Translations under genes and position numbers: made by a program
Part shown: positions 54,851 to 64,000 of the stretch, in pieces
How positions within the stretch are numbered: position 1 is the stretch's first letter
Layout of the letters: each line of letters starts with the position of its first letter
The notes under the pieces: generated by a model
Told to the model about the DNA's origin: nothing
Database searches by the model: none
Seen by the model: only the letters and a program-made list of their open reading frames with translations
NCBI GenBank assembly: GCA_902573985.1
Contig: CACGLS010000001.1
Coordinates: forward strand, 1 to 64,000
Direction: 5' to 3'
DNA length: 64,000 nucleotides
DNA from: an uncultured Pelagibacteraceae bacterium
Lineage (GTDB): Bacteria; Pseudomonadota; Alphaproteobacteria; Pelagibacterales; Pelagibacteraceae

Positions 54851-55441
54851 ATGAGTAGAAAAGCAAAAATTACTAGGAAAACAAAAGAGACCAGTATTTC
54901 TGTCGCGGTCAATCTTGACGGAAAAGGAAAGTATAAAATTAAAACTGGAATAGGTTTTTTAGATCATATGCTAGAGCAATTGTCAAAGCACTCTCTTATT
55001 GATTTAGACGTTAAAGCTAAGGGCGACACACATATAGATTTACACCACACTACTGAGGATACTGGTATAGCAATTGGAGAAGCTATTAAAAAAGCGGCGG
55101 GTAATCGAAAAGGAATAACACGTTATGCATCAACAATGATACCTATGGATGAAACTTTAAGCCGAGTTTCAATTGATGTATCAAATAGACCTTATTTAAT
55201 CTGGAAAGTAAATCTACCGGTTGAGAAACTTGGTGAGATGGATACAGAGCTATTTAAAGAGTGGTTCCAAGCTTTTTCACAATCAGCTGGAGTTACTTTG
55301 CACATAGAAAATATTTACGGTGAAAATAGCCACCACAAAATTGAGTCATGTTACAAAGGTTTAGCTAGATCATTAAAAGATGCTTTAGCGATAGATAAAA
55401 GAATAAAAAACTCTATACCTTCGACAAAAGGCTCTATTTAA
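54851..55441 (+). CDS. hisB: Imidazoleglycerol-phosphate dehydratase
   Basis: Sixth step of histidine synthesis. [38 protein letters not shown] and the second [18 protein letters not shown] block supply the manganese-binding His residues. The protein has only the dehydratase domain (196 residues), as usual outside enterobacteria. It leads the operon hisB-hisH-hisA-hisF-hisE-HIT-GNAT. Confidence 0.97.
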   Translation: MSRKAKITRKTKETSISVAVNLDGKGKYKIKTGIGFLDHMLEQLSKHSLIDLDVKAKGDTHIDLHHTTEDTGIAIGEAIKKAAGNRKGITRYASTMIPMDETLSRVSIDVSNRPYLIWKVNLPVEKLGEMDTELFKEWFQAFSQSAGVTLHIENIYGENSHHKIESCYKGLARSLKDALAIDKRIKNSIPSTKGSI

Positions 55442-55446
55442 AATTG

Positions 55447-56073
55447 ATGAACGTCACTATTGTTGACTACCAATCGGGCAATATTAGCTCTGTCATAAAT
55501 TCTTTTACAGAGATAGCTAAAGGTAAAGTTAATCTAGAAGTAACTTCAGACATCAAAAAAATAAAGTTTAGTGACAAGATTGTTCTACCAGGACAAGGTT
55601 CATTTAAAAGCTGCCTAGACTCTCTTAATAATATTAACGGGTTAGTTGATACGCTTAAAGAATTCGCAATAACAAATAAGAAACCGTTATTAGGAATCTG
55701 TGTAGGCTTACAAATGTTCGCAGACATTGGCTATGAAGAAGCAGAAACAAAGGGATTAGGTTGGATTTCTGGCAAAGTTTCTAAAATTGATAATCAAAAA
55801 GGGAAATTCAAACTTCCGCACATCGGTTGGAATGAAATCGAAATTCAAAAGAAAAGTAAAATATTTAAAGATATAAAAAATAAATCTCACATGTATTTCG
55901 TACATAGTTATGAATTTATTCCTGAGGATAAATCAATCATTTCAGCAACAACAGACTATTCTTCAAAAATCGTATGCGCAGTTGAGAAAGATAATTTGTT
56001 TGGAACACAGTTTCACCCTGAGAAGAGTGATAAAATCGGATTAAAAGTAATTGATAACTTTTTAAAATTATAA
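55447..56073 (+). CDS. hisH: Imidazole glycerol phosphate synthase glutamine amidotransferase subunit
   Basis: Supplies ammonia to HisF. Class I amidotransferase fold: VDYQSGNISSV, oxyanion PGQGSFKSC, nucleophile Cys in LGICVGLQMFAD near 84, and His/Glu in GTQFHPEKSD. I use the ATG at 55447 rather than the TTG at 55444. HisA begins at the base after its stop codon region with a 1-base overlap. Confidence 0.96.
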   Translation: MNVTIVDYQSGNISSVINSFTEIAKGKVNLEVTSDIKKIKFSDKIVLPGQGSFKSCLDSLNNINGLVDTLKEFAITNKKPLLGICVGLQMFADIGYEEAETKGLGWISGKVSKIDNQKGKFKLPHIGWNEIEIQKKSKIFKDIKNKSHMYFVHSYEFIPEDKSIISATTDYSSKIVCAVEKDNLFGTQFHPEKSDKIGLKVIDNFLKL

Positions 56074-56798
56074 TGAAAATATTTCCTGCAATAGATATAA
56101 AAGATAAGAAATGCGTAAGATTAATTAAAGGTGACTTCGAAAATAAAACTGAATACGAAACTTCACCTATTGAGCAAGCAGCAAAATATAGAGATCATGG
56201 TTTCAAAAACTTGCACATTGTTGATTTAGACGGAGCTTTAACTGGTAAAACAGTCAATTTAGATATTATAAAAAAAATAGTAAGAAAATACGATTTGAAG
56301 ATTGAAGTAGGAGGCGGTGTTAGATCTTTCGATAGCATTAAACAATATGTAGATACTGGTGTTGAAAAAGTAATTTTAGGAAGTGGCGCTATTAAAGATA
56401 AAGAATTTTTAAAAGAGTCTTGCGTAAAATTTAAAGGTAAAATTGCTTTAGGATTAGATGCAAAAGATGGAAATCTTTCAGTTTCAGGCTGGAAAGAAAA
56501 TCTAGAAATTAAAACCACAGATTTTTTAAAAGAAGTAAATGATTTTGGAGTAAGCCGAATAATTTACACAGATATCAATAGAGATGGGATGAAAACAAGC
56601 CCAAACTTAGATGAGAGCGTGAAAATTGCAGTGCTTTCTAATTGTCCTGTTGTTATTTCTGGAGGTGTTTCTTCAATAAATGACATTAAGAAGGTTAAAG
56701 AGTTAAATAATAAAAAAATTGAGGGTATTATTGTTGGTAAAGCTATTTACGATGGTGATATTAAGCTTGACGAGTTAGCAAAGGAGATTAATGCTTAA
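56073..56798 (+). CDS. hisA: Phosphoribosylformimino-AICAR phosphate isomerase
   Basis: TIM-barrel isomerase. [20 protein letters not shown] carries the catalytic Asp8; [22 protein letters not shown] (first phosphate loop), YTDINRDGM (second catalytic Asp) and ISGGVSS (second phosphate loop) complete it. It overlaps hisF by 8 bases. Confidence 0.97.
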   Translation: MKIFPAIDIKDKKCVRLIKGDFENKTEYETSPIEQAAKYRDHGFKNLHIVDLDGALTGKTVNLDIIKKIVRKYDLKIEVGGGVRSFDSIKQYVDTGVEKVILGSGAIKDKEFLKESCVKFKGKIALGLDAKDGNLSVSGWKENLEIKTTDFLKEVNDFGVSRIIYTDINRDGMKTSPNLDESVKIAVLSNCPVVISGGVSSINDIKKVKELNNKKIEGIIVGKAIYDGDIKLDELAKEINA

Positions 56799-57549
56799 AA
56801 ATAGAATTATACCTTGCCTTGATGTTAAAGATGGAAGAGTTGTTAAAGGTATTAACTTTGTTGAATTAAAAGACGCTGGAGATCCAGTAGAACAAGCTAA
56901 ACTATATAGCGACAGTGGTGCTGACGAGATTTGTTTTTTAGATATTACTGCATCAAATGAAAACAGAGAAACGATTATTGAAATTATTAGAAAAACAGCT
57001 AAAAAATGTTTTGTTCCTTTAACAGTCGGTGGTGGTGTTAGAACCATTCAAAATATAACTGATTTATTGTTAGCAGGTGCTGATAAAGTTTCTATTAATA
57101 CTGCTGCAGTTAAGAATATTGATTTTGTAAAGGAAGCATCAAAAAAATTCGGATCTCAATGCATTGTTGTTGCGATTGATGCAAAAAAAGTTTCAGAAAA
57201 TAAATGGGTAGTTTTTACACACGGTGGAAGAAATAAAACTGGTATCGATGCAGTGGAGTTTGCTAAAAAAGTAGAAGAAAATGGAGCCGGAGAAATCTTA
57301 TTAACATCAATGGATAAAGATGGAACTAAATCCGGTTACGATATTGATTTATTAAAAACAATTACAAATAGTACCAATATTCCTGTGATAGCTTCCGGTG
57401 GAGTTGGAACTCTAGATCACTTATATGATGGCATAGTTAAAGGTGGAGCAAGCGCAGTTTTAGCAGCTTCTATTTTTCACTATGGCGAATATAAAATCAA
57501 AGATGCTAAAGAATATTTGAATTCTAAAAATGTATCGGTAAGGTTATAA
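56791..57549 (+). CDS. hisF: Imidazole glycerol phosphate synthase cyclase subunit
   Basis: Forms imidazole glycerol phosphate and AICAR with His[16 protein letters not shown] (catalytic Asp11), [36 protein letters not shown] (catalytic Asp) and [10 protein letters not shown]. 252 residues is normal. AICAR produced is a substrate of PurH, encoded 15 kb away. Confidence 0.97.
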   Translation: MLKNRIIPCLDVKDGRVVKGINFVELKDAGDPVEQAKLYSDSGADEICFLDITASNENRETIIEIIRKTAKKCFVPLTVGGGVRTIQNITDLLLAGADKVSINTAAVKNIDFVKEASKKFGSQCIVVAIDAKKVSENKWVVFTHGGRNKTGIDAVEFAKKVEENGAGEILLTSMDKDGTKSGYDIDLLKTITNSTNIPVIASGGVGTLDHLYDGIVKGGASAVLAASIFHYGEYKIKDAKEYLNSKNVSVRL

Positions 57550-57550
57550 A

Positions 57551-57823
57551 ATGTTTGAAAACTTAGAACAATTAATTAAAACAATCAGAGAGAGAAAAAA
57601 TTCTTCTCCAGATAAGTCTTATACTTTCAAACTTTTGAACGATAAAAACCTAACTGTTTCAAAAGTAAAAGAGGAAATAGGGGAATTAATAGAATCTGTG
57701 GAAAAAAATTCAAATAAGATACACGAAGCTGCTGATGTAGTTTATCATTTGATGGTTTACTTAGAGGCTAACAACATAAAAATTGAAGATGTGATGAGCG
57801 AACTTAAGAAAAGACAGAAATGA
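57551..57823 (+). CDS. hisE: Phosphoribosyl-ATP pyrophosphatase
   Basis: Second step of histidine synthesis; all-helical MazG-like fold. LEQLIKTIRERKNSSPDKSYTFKLL, VKEEIGELIESVEKNSNKIHEAADVVYHLMVYLE with the metal-binding E-E-x-x-E and AADV residues. At 90 residues it lacks a fused HisI domain; hisI must be elsewhere. It overlaps the HIT gene by 4 bases. Confidence 0.95.
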   Translation: MFENLEQLIKTIRERKNSSPDKSYTFKLLNDKNLTVSKVKEEIGELIESVEKNSNKIHEAADVVYHLMVYLEANNIKIEDVMSELKKRQK

Positions 57824-58176
57824 GTTACGACAAAAATAATATATTTGCTAAAATTCTAAGGGGAGAAATTCCGTGTAAAAAAGTTTATGAAAATGATCAT
57901 GTATTAGCTTTTCACGATATTAATCCTCAAAAGAAAGTTCATGTTTTAGTTATTCCTAAAGGTGAGTACGTAGATCTTAATGATTTCAATAGGAAAGCTT
58001 CAGATAAAGAGATTGTAGAGTTAAATAAAGCCGTGACACATGTTGCAAATTTAGTGGGTGCAAAAGATAAAGGTTACCGGGCTCTGACTAACATTGGCAG
58101 TGATGGCGGGCAGGAAGTTCCTCACTTACACTTTCATATATTTGCAGGCGAAAAGATTGGAAAAATGGTTAGCTGA
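57820..58176 (+). CDS. HIT family (HINT-like) nucleotide hydrolase
   Basis: Histidine-triad phosphoramidase such as HinT. IFAKILRGEIPCKKVYENDHVLAFHDINPQKKVHVLVIPK and the triad QEVPHLHFHIFAGEK are unmistakable. 118 residues. Standard position after hisE in alphaproteobacteria. Physiological substrate is uncertain. Confidence 0.96.
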   Translation: MSYDKNNIFAKILRGEIPCKKVYENDHVLAFHDINPQKKVHVLVIPKGEYVDLNDFNRKASDKEIVELNKAVTHVANLVGAKDKGYRALTNIGSDGGQEVPHLHFHIFAGEKIGKMVS

Positions 58177-58682
58177 TGGTTTCAAGAGTAAAAAGGTATT
58201 TTTTAGAAATTAAAGATTTTTCAAAAACAATTGATTTAAATTTGCCAATAAAATTTCAAATTATTTTGGATGATAAATATAATTTCCACTTAAACAGATT
58301 TTTCTACAAACAAATAGGTGTAGATCACTATTGGAGAGATAGATTACTTTGGTCTGATAGTGACTGGGTTAAGTATGTTACGAATAAAAATTTAGAAACA
58401 CACATTCTTAAAAAAGGTGAAGATCTTGTAGGATATTACGAACAAGAATATCATCCTGGATCAAATGAAGTAGAGCTCATCAATCTAGGAGTACTAAAAG
58501 AATTCAGAGGATTGAAGCTCGGTTCAACACTTGTTAGTCATGCTATTGCAAGTGCATCAAGAAAAAATCCTGAAAGAATGTGGGTTCATACTTGTAGTTT
58601 AGACCATAAGCATGCATTACAAAATTATAAATCTAAAGGTTTTGAAATTTTTAAAGAAGAAGAAATTGATTTTGTAGCTTAG
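58176..58682 (+). CDS. GNAT family N-acetyltransferase
   Basis: A 168-residue acetyltransferase. The acetyl-CoA site is NLGVLKEFRGLKLGSTLVSHAIASA (motif A with R/Q-x-x-G-x-G-like LKLGSTL) near 113-137; the N-terminal half (FKQIGVDHYWRDRLLWSDSDW, an aromatic-rich stretch) belongs to an uncharacterised subgroup. It overlaps the HIT gene by 1 base, terminates the his operon, and shares 4 bases with lolA. A transcription terminator follows inside the opposite gene. Confidence 0.85.
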   Translation: MVSRVKRYFLEIKDFSKTIDLNLPIKFQIILDDKYNFHLNRFFYKQIGVDHYWRDRLLWSDSDWVKYVTNKNLETHILKKGEDLVGYYEQEYHPGSNEVELINLGVLKEFRGLKLGSTLVSHAIASASRKNPERMWVHTCSLDHKHALQNYKSKGFEIFKEEEIDFVA

Positions 58683-59248
58683 TTTATTTCAGGCACTTTA
58701 AAGGTGCCTTTTTTAAAAACGTCATTTTTAGCAACAATGTTTAGGGAGAAATTTATATTATTGTTGTATTGATCTTTAATCTCCCATCCTTTCAAATCTA
58801 GATTTTTTTTGTCAAAAAAAACTGTAATTTCGTTGTCACCAAAATAAATAAGCTTAATTATTTGATCACTTACTTTTAATTCTCCTGATTGTATAATTTC
58901 TAGAAGTTTATCTTTATATAAAATATTTAAGAATGGAGATTTTGAAATAGGATAATGATAAGTTTTATTATACCTTTTTTGTGTTATTGCTAACTTCTTA
59001 TCATTAATAACTAGTTCTTTTTTCTTGTCATCAAAGTAATTGCATTTTAATTTTCCAGGAAATTCTAAAAGACAACTACCTTTTTCTGTTTTTTCATTAA
59101 TTAATTGATCAAATGTAAATTCTAAAGAGTTTAAGCTATTTAACCGAGCAACTATTTGATCTTTTTCATTAGCTAATAAACTCGTTGTTATTAATAGGAA
59201 AAACGAGATTAAAAATGTTTTTTTAAAGAACTTCACGTTTACCAACAT
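58679..59248 (-). CDS. lolA: Outer-membrane lipoprotein carrier protein LolA-like
   Basis: Periplasmic chaperone that moves lipoproteins from LolCDE to the outer membrane. Signal peptide (hydrophobic FLISFFLLITTSLLA) then NSLNSLEFTFDQLINEKTEKGSCLLEFPGKLKCNYFDDKKKELVINDKKL, the LolA-type beta-sheet pattern, and DQYNNNINFSL. I prefer the ATG at 59248, with AAGG before it; the frame is open to 59266. It overlaps ftsK by about 26 bases. The last codons contain the rightward terminator. Confidence 0.82.
   Translation of the reverse strand: MLVNVKFFKKTFLISFFLLITTSLLANEKDQIVARLNSLNSLEFTFDQLINEKTEKGSCLLEFPGKLKCNYFDDKKKELVINDKKLAITQKRYNKTYHYPISKSPFLNILYKDKLLEIIQSGELKVSDQIIKLIYFGDNEITVFFDKKNLDLKGWEIKDQYNNNINFSLNIVAKNDVFKKGTFKVPEIN
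58692..58714 (+). terminator. Rho-independent terminator of the his operon, inside the lolA coding region
   Basis: GGCAC (58692-58696) pairs with GTGCC (58704-58708) around a TTTAAAG loop, followed by six T. It starts 9 bases after the GNAT stop. On the other strand the same bases encode Lys-Gly-Thr-Phe-Lys-Val-Pro at the LolA C-terminus. No T run follows on the minus strand, so it acts rightward only. Confidence 0.85.
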
Positions 59249-61304
59249 GATTTGCCTTACTAACAATACCTTTTTCTTCCATCATATCAATAATTCTAGC
59301 AGCTCTATTGTATCCGATCTGTAATTTTCTTTGTAAGAAGCTTGTAGAGGCCTTTCCTTCGGTTTTTATAATTTCTACAGCCTGGTTAAATAATTCATCC
59401 TCATCACCTTCATTTTCAGGTGTTAATGAGCTTTCAGTTGTTTCTTGAGAAGTAATTTCTTCCATATAATCTGGCTCTCCTTGTGCTCTTAACGAATTTG
59501 TAATTTTCTCAATTTCTTGTTCAGAAACGTAAGGGCCATGAATTCTAACTATTCTGTTTGCTGATGACATAAATAACATATCTCCTTTTCCAAGTAATTG
59601 TTCAGCACCCTGCTCCCCTAAAATTGTTCTACTATCAATTTTCGAACTTACTTGAAAAGATATTCTTGTTGGGAAATTCGCTTTTATTGTACCTGTTATT
59701 ACATCAACACTTGGTCTTTGCGTGGCCATGATGATATGAATACCGGCAGCTCTTGCCATTTGAGATAATTTTTGAATGTAGTTTTCAATTTCTTTTCCAG
59801 CTACAAGCATTAAGTCTGACATCTCGTCAACCACTACAACGATGTAAGGCATTTTAAGTTTGTGCTTAGCGTTATAGCCGTCAATATTTCTTACTCCCAA
59901 CTTGCTCATTAATTTATATCTGCTATTCATTTCTTTGACCGTCCAAGATAAAGCTGATGTTGCTTTTTTTGCATCAGTAATAACTGGAGTTAATAAATGA
60001 GGTATTCCCTCGTAAGTAGATAGCTCTAACATTTTTGGATCAATTAAAATAAATTTACAAAGATCCGGACTTAGTTTGTAAAGCAGTGAAACGATTATAG
60101 TGTTAATACAAACAGACTTTCCTGAGCCCGTTGTACCAGCGATTAAAAGATGAGGCATCGAAGTTAAATCACCAACAATTGGCATTCCTGAAATACTTTT
60201 ACCTAACGCTATTGGAAGTCTCACGTCTTTCTTTTGAAATTTATCATAAGAAATAATTTCTCTTAGTGATACGCCTTCTCTTTCCTCGTTTGGAATTTCT
60301 ATTCCAACAGTGTTTTTTCCTGGAATTACAGAAACTCTTGTAGAAGTTGAACTCGTATTCCTTGCTAGATCCTCAGATAAATTAATAATTTTGGAAACCT
60401 TTACACCAGGCGCTGGCTCAAATTCATAAAGGCTTACTACAGGACCATTATTAATTGTTTTAATTTTTCCATCAATACCAAAGTCTAATAATATTTTTTC
60501 CATAAACTCTGCATCAGGACGATTTTTATTTCCATCAGAACTTAGTTTAGATAAATTTTTTTCTAAATAATTTATATCCGGTAATTTATACTTGGTCTTA
60601 CCAACAATTGGATCTGATTTAGATAACGCATCTGTTTCAAATGAAAATGATTGTTGCGGTTTTTCTAAGGTTTGAGGCTGATCTTCAATATTAATTTTAC
60701 TAAAATCTGGTTCAACATTTTTCGCAGGCTTTCTTTTAAAAAGTGAAATAATTACTGTGAATACCTTTTTATAATTTATATCAGCTGAAAATGAAAAAAA
60801 AATTATCGTTAATAAAAGTAGTCCATAAATTGAATATGTATTATTTATCCATGGAGCCCAAGTATTAATAAAGTTATAAGTTATTTTTCCAACAAAACCT
60901 GAATTACCATTGTCAATTAACCAAAAAGAATTATCGAATGTTAAAAAGATAAAAACTGTACATACAATCAAATAAGCTACAACTAAAAATAATTTTAAAA
61001 TTATTCTTTTTAACTCTTTTTTTATTATTAAATCTAAACCCCAGAATAAAAAGTTAAGTAATAGTAAAAAAGAAGCTAAACCGAAACTTTGTAATAAAAA
61101 ATCTGCAATGCTACTTCCATAAATGCCAAAAAAATTCTGTATCTCGAAACTCCTGTCTCCATAAATAAACGAAGGATCTTCGGGAGAATAAGTTGTAAAG
61201 GCGATTGCGAGTGCGACACTTGATAAAACTAAGATTAAACCTAGCAATTCAAAGGTTCGCTTTTTCAAAAAATTTGTTACACTATCAAAAAAGTTTGTAT
61301 TCAT
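59223..61304 (-). CDS. ftsK: DNA translocase FtsK
   Basis: Septal DNA pump coupling chromosome dimer resolution to division. Four N-terminal helices (to about residue 185), a linker, then the motor: ELSTYEGIPHLLTPVITD, Walker A IAGTTGSGKSVCINT, Walker B IVVVVDEMSDLML, and C-terminal winged-helix gamma domain (QRKLQIGYNRAARIIDMMEEKGIVSK) reading KOPS. I start at ATG 61304 (MNTNFFDS); the longer frame to 61370 would overlap the divergent monooxygenase gene. Confidence 0.95.
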   Translation of the reverse strand: MNTNFFDSVTNFLKKRTFELLGLILVLSSVALAIAFTTYSPEDPSFIYGDRSFEIQNFFGIYGSSIADFLLQSFGLASFLLLLNFLFWGLDLIIKKELKRIILKLFLVVAYLIVCTVFIFLTFDNSFWLIDNGNSGFVGKITYNFINTWAPWINNTYSIYGLLLLTIIFFSFSADINYKKVFTVIISLFKRKPAKNVEPDFSKINIEDQPQTLEKPQQSFSFETDALSKSDPIVGKTKYKLPDINYLEKNLSKLSSDGNKNRPDAEFMEKILLDFGIDGKIKTINNGPVVSLYEFEPAPGVKVSKIINLSEDLARNTSSTSTRVSVIPGKNTVGIEIPNEEREGVSLREIISYDKFQKKDVRLPIALGKSISGMPIVGDLTSMPHLLIAGTTGSGKSVCINTIIVSLLYKLSPDLCKFILIDPKMLELSTYEGIPHLLTPVITDAKKATSALSWTVKEMNSRYKLMSKLGVRNIDGYNAKHKLKMPYIVVVVDEMSDLMLVAGKEIENYIQKLSQMARAAGIHIIMATQRPSVDVITGTIKANFPTRISFQVSSKIDSRTILGEQGAEQLLGKGDMLFMSSANRIVRIHGPYVSEQEIEKITNSLRAQGEPDYMEEITSQETTESSLTPENEGDEDELFNQAVEIIKTEGKASTSFLQRKLQIGYNRAARIIDMMEEKGIVSKANHVGKREVL

Positions 61305-61358
61305 TTCGAATCGATTACGTACTTTTACCATTTTTATCAAAGTGTTAAAAATTGTTAT

Positions 61359-62468
61359 ATGATTAAACAAAAAATATGCATTGTCGGAGACGGTCTTTCA
61401 GGCTTAATGACAGCTGTAGTTTTATCAAAATTATCAGGTATAGAGGTAAATCTTATAGCTAAAAAGACTATAAAAAACAGTGATAAAAGAACTACCGCTA
61501 TTTCAGATACAAATTATAAGTTTATTAATCAAAATATTACAAGTTTGGGACAAAAGTTGTTCTGGCCATCAAAAAAAATTGAGCTTTTTTACGAAACTTC
61601 CAAAGAAAATATAAATTTTTTAAATCTAAACGAAGCGAACTCTAATCTTATGTATGTTTTTGAAAATGATAAAATTAAAAGTGTATTATTGAAAGAAATT
61701 TCAAAAAATAAAATAAAATTAATAAGAAAAGATTTAACAAACTTAGATGAATTAAAAAATTATGATCTAATTATCCTCTGTATAGGTGGACAATCTAACA
61801 TTTACAATAACATAACAAAAATTAGATCTATTAAGAAAGATTACAAAGAAGTAGCTATTACAGGATATGTTAAACACAATTTTAAAACACTCAACACAAG
61901 CCAATTCTTTTTAAAAGAAGGTCCGTTAGCTATACTTCCCTTTTCAAAAAATTATTTCTCTTTTGTTTGGAGTGTAAAAAAATATTTTTTCGAAAAAAAT
62001 TCCAAAAAAATTACAACTTTAGTTAAAAATAAGATAGCAGAAATGTTGAAGAATAAACAAGACATCACTATTAGTAATATTCAATCGTATCCTATTTCTC
62101 TAAGTTTAAGAAGACAGTATCATCAAAAAAATATATTAATTCTGGGTGAGGGTTTGCACACCATTCATCCTGTAGCTGGTCAAGGTTTTAATCTAGTTCT
62201 AAGAGATATAAAAAAACTAAAAGCAATTATTAAATATTATGTGGGTTTAGGTATTTCTATTAAAAATAGCTATGCATTAAATGATTTTTATAATAGCAGA
62301 AAACCCGAAAATACTATCATGAGTTTAGGCGTTGATGCTACTCATAGTTTTTTTAAGCAAAATAAATACTTAGATCCATTTAAAGAAATAATTATAAAAA
62401 ATATTAAGAACAACGAGATATTAAAAAAATTCAGTAAAATAATCTCTAATCGAGGTTTATCATTATAA
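61359..62468 (+). CDS. UbiH/UbiF/VisC-family FAD-dependent monooxygenase
   Basis: Flavin hydroxylase of ubiquinone synthesis. Rossmann start ICIVGDGLSGLMTAVVLSKL with the GxGxxG form, RTTAISD, DLIILCIGGQS and ILILGEGLHTIHPVAGQGFNLVLRDIKKL, the UbiH-family FAD-binding segment. 369 residues is slightly short. Which ring position it hydroxylates cannot be read. Confidence 0.9.
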   Translation: MIKQKICIVGDGLSGLMTAVVLSKLSGIEVNLIAKKTIKNSDKRTTAISDTNYKFINQNITSLGQKLFWPSKKIELFYETSKENINFLNLNEANSNLMYVFENDKIKSVLLKEISKNKIKLIRKDLTNLDELKNYDLIILCIGGQSNIYNNITKIRSIKKDYKEVAITGYVKHNFKTLNTSQFFLKEGPLAILPFSKNYFSFVWSVKKYFFEKNSKKITTLVKNKIAEMLKNKQDITISNIQSYPISLSLRRQYHQKNILILGEGLHTIHPVAGQGFNLVLRDIKKLKAIIKYYVGLGISIKNSYALNDFYNSRKPENTIMSLGVDATHSFFKQNKYLDPFKEIIIKNIKNNEILKKFSKIISNRGLSL

Positions 62469-62472
62469 TTAA

Positions 62473-63801
62473 ATGAACATTTATGCTTTATCTTCGGGTA
62501 GAGGACCCTCTGGAATAGCTATCGTTAGAATATCAGGAAGTGAAACACTTAAGATCTGTCAAAATTTGACTAAGTCTAAAGATATAAACCCGAACGAAGT
62601 TAATTTCTGCAAGTTCTATGACCCCAACAACGGTGATGTAATAGATCCGGAGGCTCTATTATTATGGTTTCCCGGGCCAAATAGCTATACTGGAGAAGAT
62701 CTAGCAGAGTTACAAATCCATGGCAGTAATGCAGTTATAAACGCCTTATTGAGAGTTCTGTCGGAGCAAAAAAATTGCAGATTAGCTGAACCAGGTGAGT
62801 TCACTAAAATTGCATTTCAGAATGAAAAAATTGATTTGTTAAAAGCAGAAAGTATAGGAGATCTTATCCATTCCGAAACAGAACTACAAAGACAGCAAGC
62901 AATAAAATTAGTTCAGGGAAACGTATCAAATTATTATAATGATCTGAGAGATAGAATAATAAAATCACTTGCTTTCATAGAAGCTAAGATTGATTTTGCA
63001 GAAGAAGATCTTCCAGAAAAAGTATTAAAAGATGCCTATAAATCAATTAAGGAAATTCATTCAGAAATTACAAAAATTGTTGAAGATAATAAAGTTGGAG
63101 AAAAAATTAGAGACGGTTTCAGAGTTTCAATTACAGGAGAAGTTAATGCAGGTAAATCATCATTATTAAATTTACTTTCAAAAAGAGAAGTAGCTATTGT
63201 TTCGGATGAAGCTGGAACAACAAGAGATGTTATAGAAACTTACCTAAATTTAGATGGTTACCCTGTAATTTTAGCAGACACCGCTGGTATAAGAGAAGCT
63301 AAAAACGAAGTTGAAAAAAAAGGTATTTCTTTAGCTTTAGGTAAATCAAAAGAAGCAGATTTAAATATAGTAGTCATCGATAATTCATCTAAAAAAATTA
63401 ACAAGGAAATACAGAATATGATTAATAAAGATACTATAATTCTTTTGAATAAATCAGATATTTCAGATAATCAAAATCATAAATTCGATGTTGATACTGT
63501 TTTAGCTTCAGTAAAAAGTAACAAAAATATAGATAAATTAATTAATTTGGTTAAAGCTAAATTAAGTAAAAAATTTTCATCAAATAATAGTGTTTTAATT
63601 ACTAGAGAGAGGCATAGAGTTAAGCTCAATGATTGTTTGAAAGAAATTGATAAGTTTCTTAAAAAGGATCAAAATAAAGACCTCGAATTAGCAGCAGAAG
63701 ACCTGAGAATGGCTACACGACATCTTGGTAGCATCGTCGGTAAGGTAGATGTGGAAGAAATACTTGGATCTATATTCAAAGACTTCTGTATCGGTAAATA
63801 A
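62473..63801 (+). CDS. mnmE: tRNA modification GTPase MnmE
   Basis: With MnmG makes the cmnm5 modification of U34. N-terminal tetrahydrofolate-binding domain (ALSSGRGPSGIAIVRISG), central G domain with GEVNAGKSSLLN near 217, GTTRD, DTAGIREA and NKSD, and the C-terminal FCIGK with the conserved Cys. 442 residues. It is followed 42 bases later by mnmG, a near-origin arrangement. Confidence 0.97.
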   Translation: MNIYALSSGRGPSGIAIVRISGSETLKICQNLTKSKDINPNEVNFCKFYDPNNGDVIDPEALLLWFPGPNSYTGEDLAELQIHGSNAVINALLRVLSEQKNCRLAEPGEFTKIAFQNEKIDLLKAESIGDLIHSETELQRQQAIKLVQGNVSNYYNDLRDRIIKSLAFIEAKIDFAEEDLPEKVLKDAYKSIKEIHSEITKIVEDNKVGEKIRDGFRVSITGEVNAGKSSLLNLLSKREVAIVSDEAGTTRDVIETYLNLDGYPVILADTAGIREAKNEVEKKGISLALGKSKEADLNIVVIDNSSKKINKEIQNMINKDTIILLNKSDISDNQNHKFDVDTVLASVKSNKNIDKLINLVKAKLSKKFSSNNSVLITRERHRVKLNDCLKEIDKFLKKDQNKDLELAAEDLRMATRHLGSIVGKVDVEEILGSIFKDFCIGK

Positions 63802-63843
63802 AATACTACTTGTTTTCTTAATCTAGACGTTTACATTCATAAC

Positions 63844-64000
63844 ATGACAAAACAAAGCTATGATGTAGTAGTTATAGGTGGAGGACATGCCGGATGTGAA
63901 GCAGCAGCAGCTTCCGCTAGAATGGGCGTAAACACTGCTCTTTTTACTCATAAAATTCAGACTATTGGTGAAATGTCGTGTAATCCCGCTATAGGAGGAC
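63844..64000 (+). CDS. mnmG: tRNA uridine-5-carboxymethylaminomethyl modification enzyme MnmG (start only)
   Basis: Only the first 52 codons lie in the window. They encode [23 protein letters not shown], the MnmG FAD-binding Rossmann motif with the [10 protein letters not shown] signature, and [13 protein letters not shown]. Partner of MnmE; in relatives parA and parB follow. Confidence 0.97.
   Translation, partial: MTKQSYDVVVIGGGHAGCEAAAASARMGVNTALFTHKIQTIGEMSCNPAIGG

Noticed and set aside
1..64000. CRISPR arrays, insertion sequences, prophage, toxin-antitoxin or defence islands.
   Set aside because: No spaced repeats, transposase, integrase, or mobile-gene signatures were seen; gene order is conserved housekeeping order throughout.

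Overview
The window is chromosomal DNA from a streamlined marine alphaproteobacterium, most likely a SAR11-clade (Pelagibacterales) organism. I infer this from the very AT-rich sequence, Lys/Ile/Asn-rich proteins, near absence of intergenic space, alphaproteobacterial gene order (hemC opposite tsaD, rpe-heparinase-purH, hemE opposite ppsR, secB-fxsA-tim44, hslUV beside the his genes, mnmE-mnmG) and the absence of insertion sequences, prophage, CRISPR or plasmid genes. No stretch longer than 300 bases lacks a gene; the longest gap (274 bp, 47250-47523) is the probable replication origin.

Layout. 1-3680: rpsP (cut by the window edge), ffh, a three-hairpin RNA candidate, dapF and ftsY, so both protein GTPases of the SRP pathway are here. 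3663-17978: a long leftward block for small organic acids: an outer-membrane PagL-like enzyme, an FMN hydroxyacid dehydrogenase, an aminotransferase, glycolate oxidase GlcDEF, a GRHPR-like reductase, a TRAP transporter (dctPQM), an amidase, a small membrane protein, an EamA exporter and an alpha/beta hydrolase. 18024-22131: cytochrome c maturation ccmCDEFGH. 22132-35758: hspQ, ispZ, DUF2794, BI-1, aldo/keto reductase, IalB-like, argG, psiE-like, a leftward hemC-hemD-mscS-yggT-folD operon, tsaD, an EVE protein and acetyl-CoA synthetase with an extraordinary Lys/Arg-rich N-terminal tail. 35914-43475: a two-subunit sodium:solute symporter, rpe, heparinase-like protein, purH, phhB fused to a tRNA-Gly transcript, and a LON-domain protein.

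43479-50956: rho-hemJ-hemH-hemE run left and ppsR-maf-aroE-coaE-dnaQ run right from the probable oriC, so the genes beside it lie co-directional with replication. 50950-64000: secB, fxsA, tim44-like, smr, hslVU, hisBHAFE with HIT and GNAT genes, lolA, ftsK, a UbiH-family monooxygenase, mnmE and the start of mnmG.

Most genes are ordinary housekeeping genes. The features most worth a second look are the hairpin array upstream of ffh, the origin, the basic tail of acetyl-CoA synthetase, the hairpin between hspQ and ccmC, the tRNA-phhB arrangement, and the rule that all nine convergent gene pairs abut or overlap, one with an intrinsic terminator written inside the opposing coding sequence. Motif positions are hand counts and may be off by a residue or two; all family assignments are by recognition, not database search.
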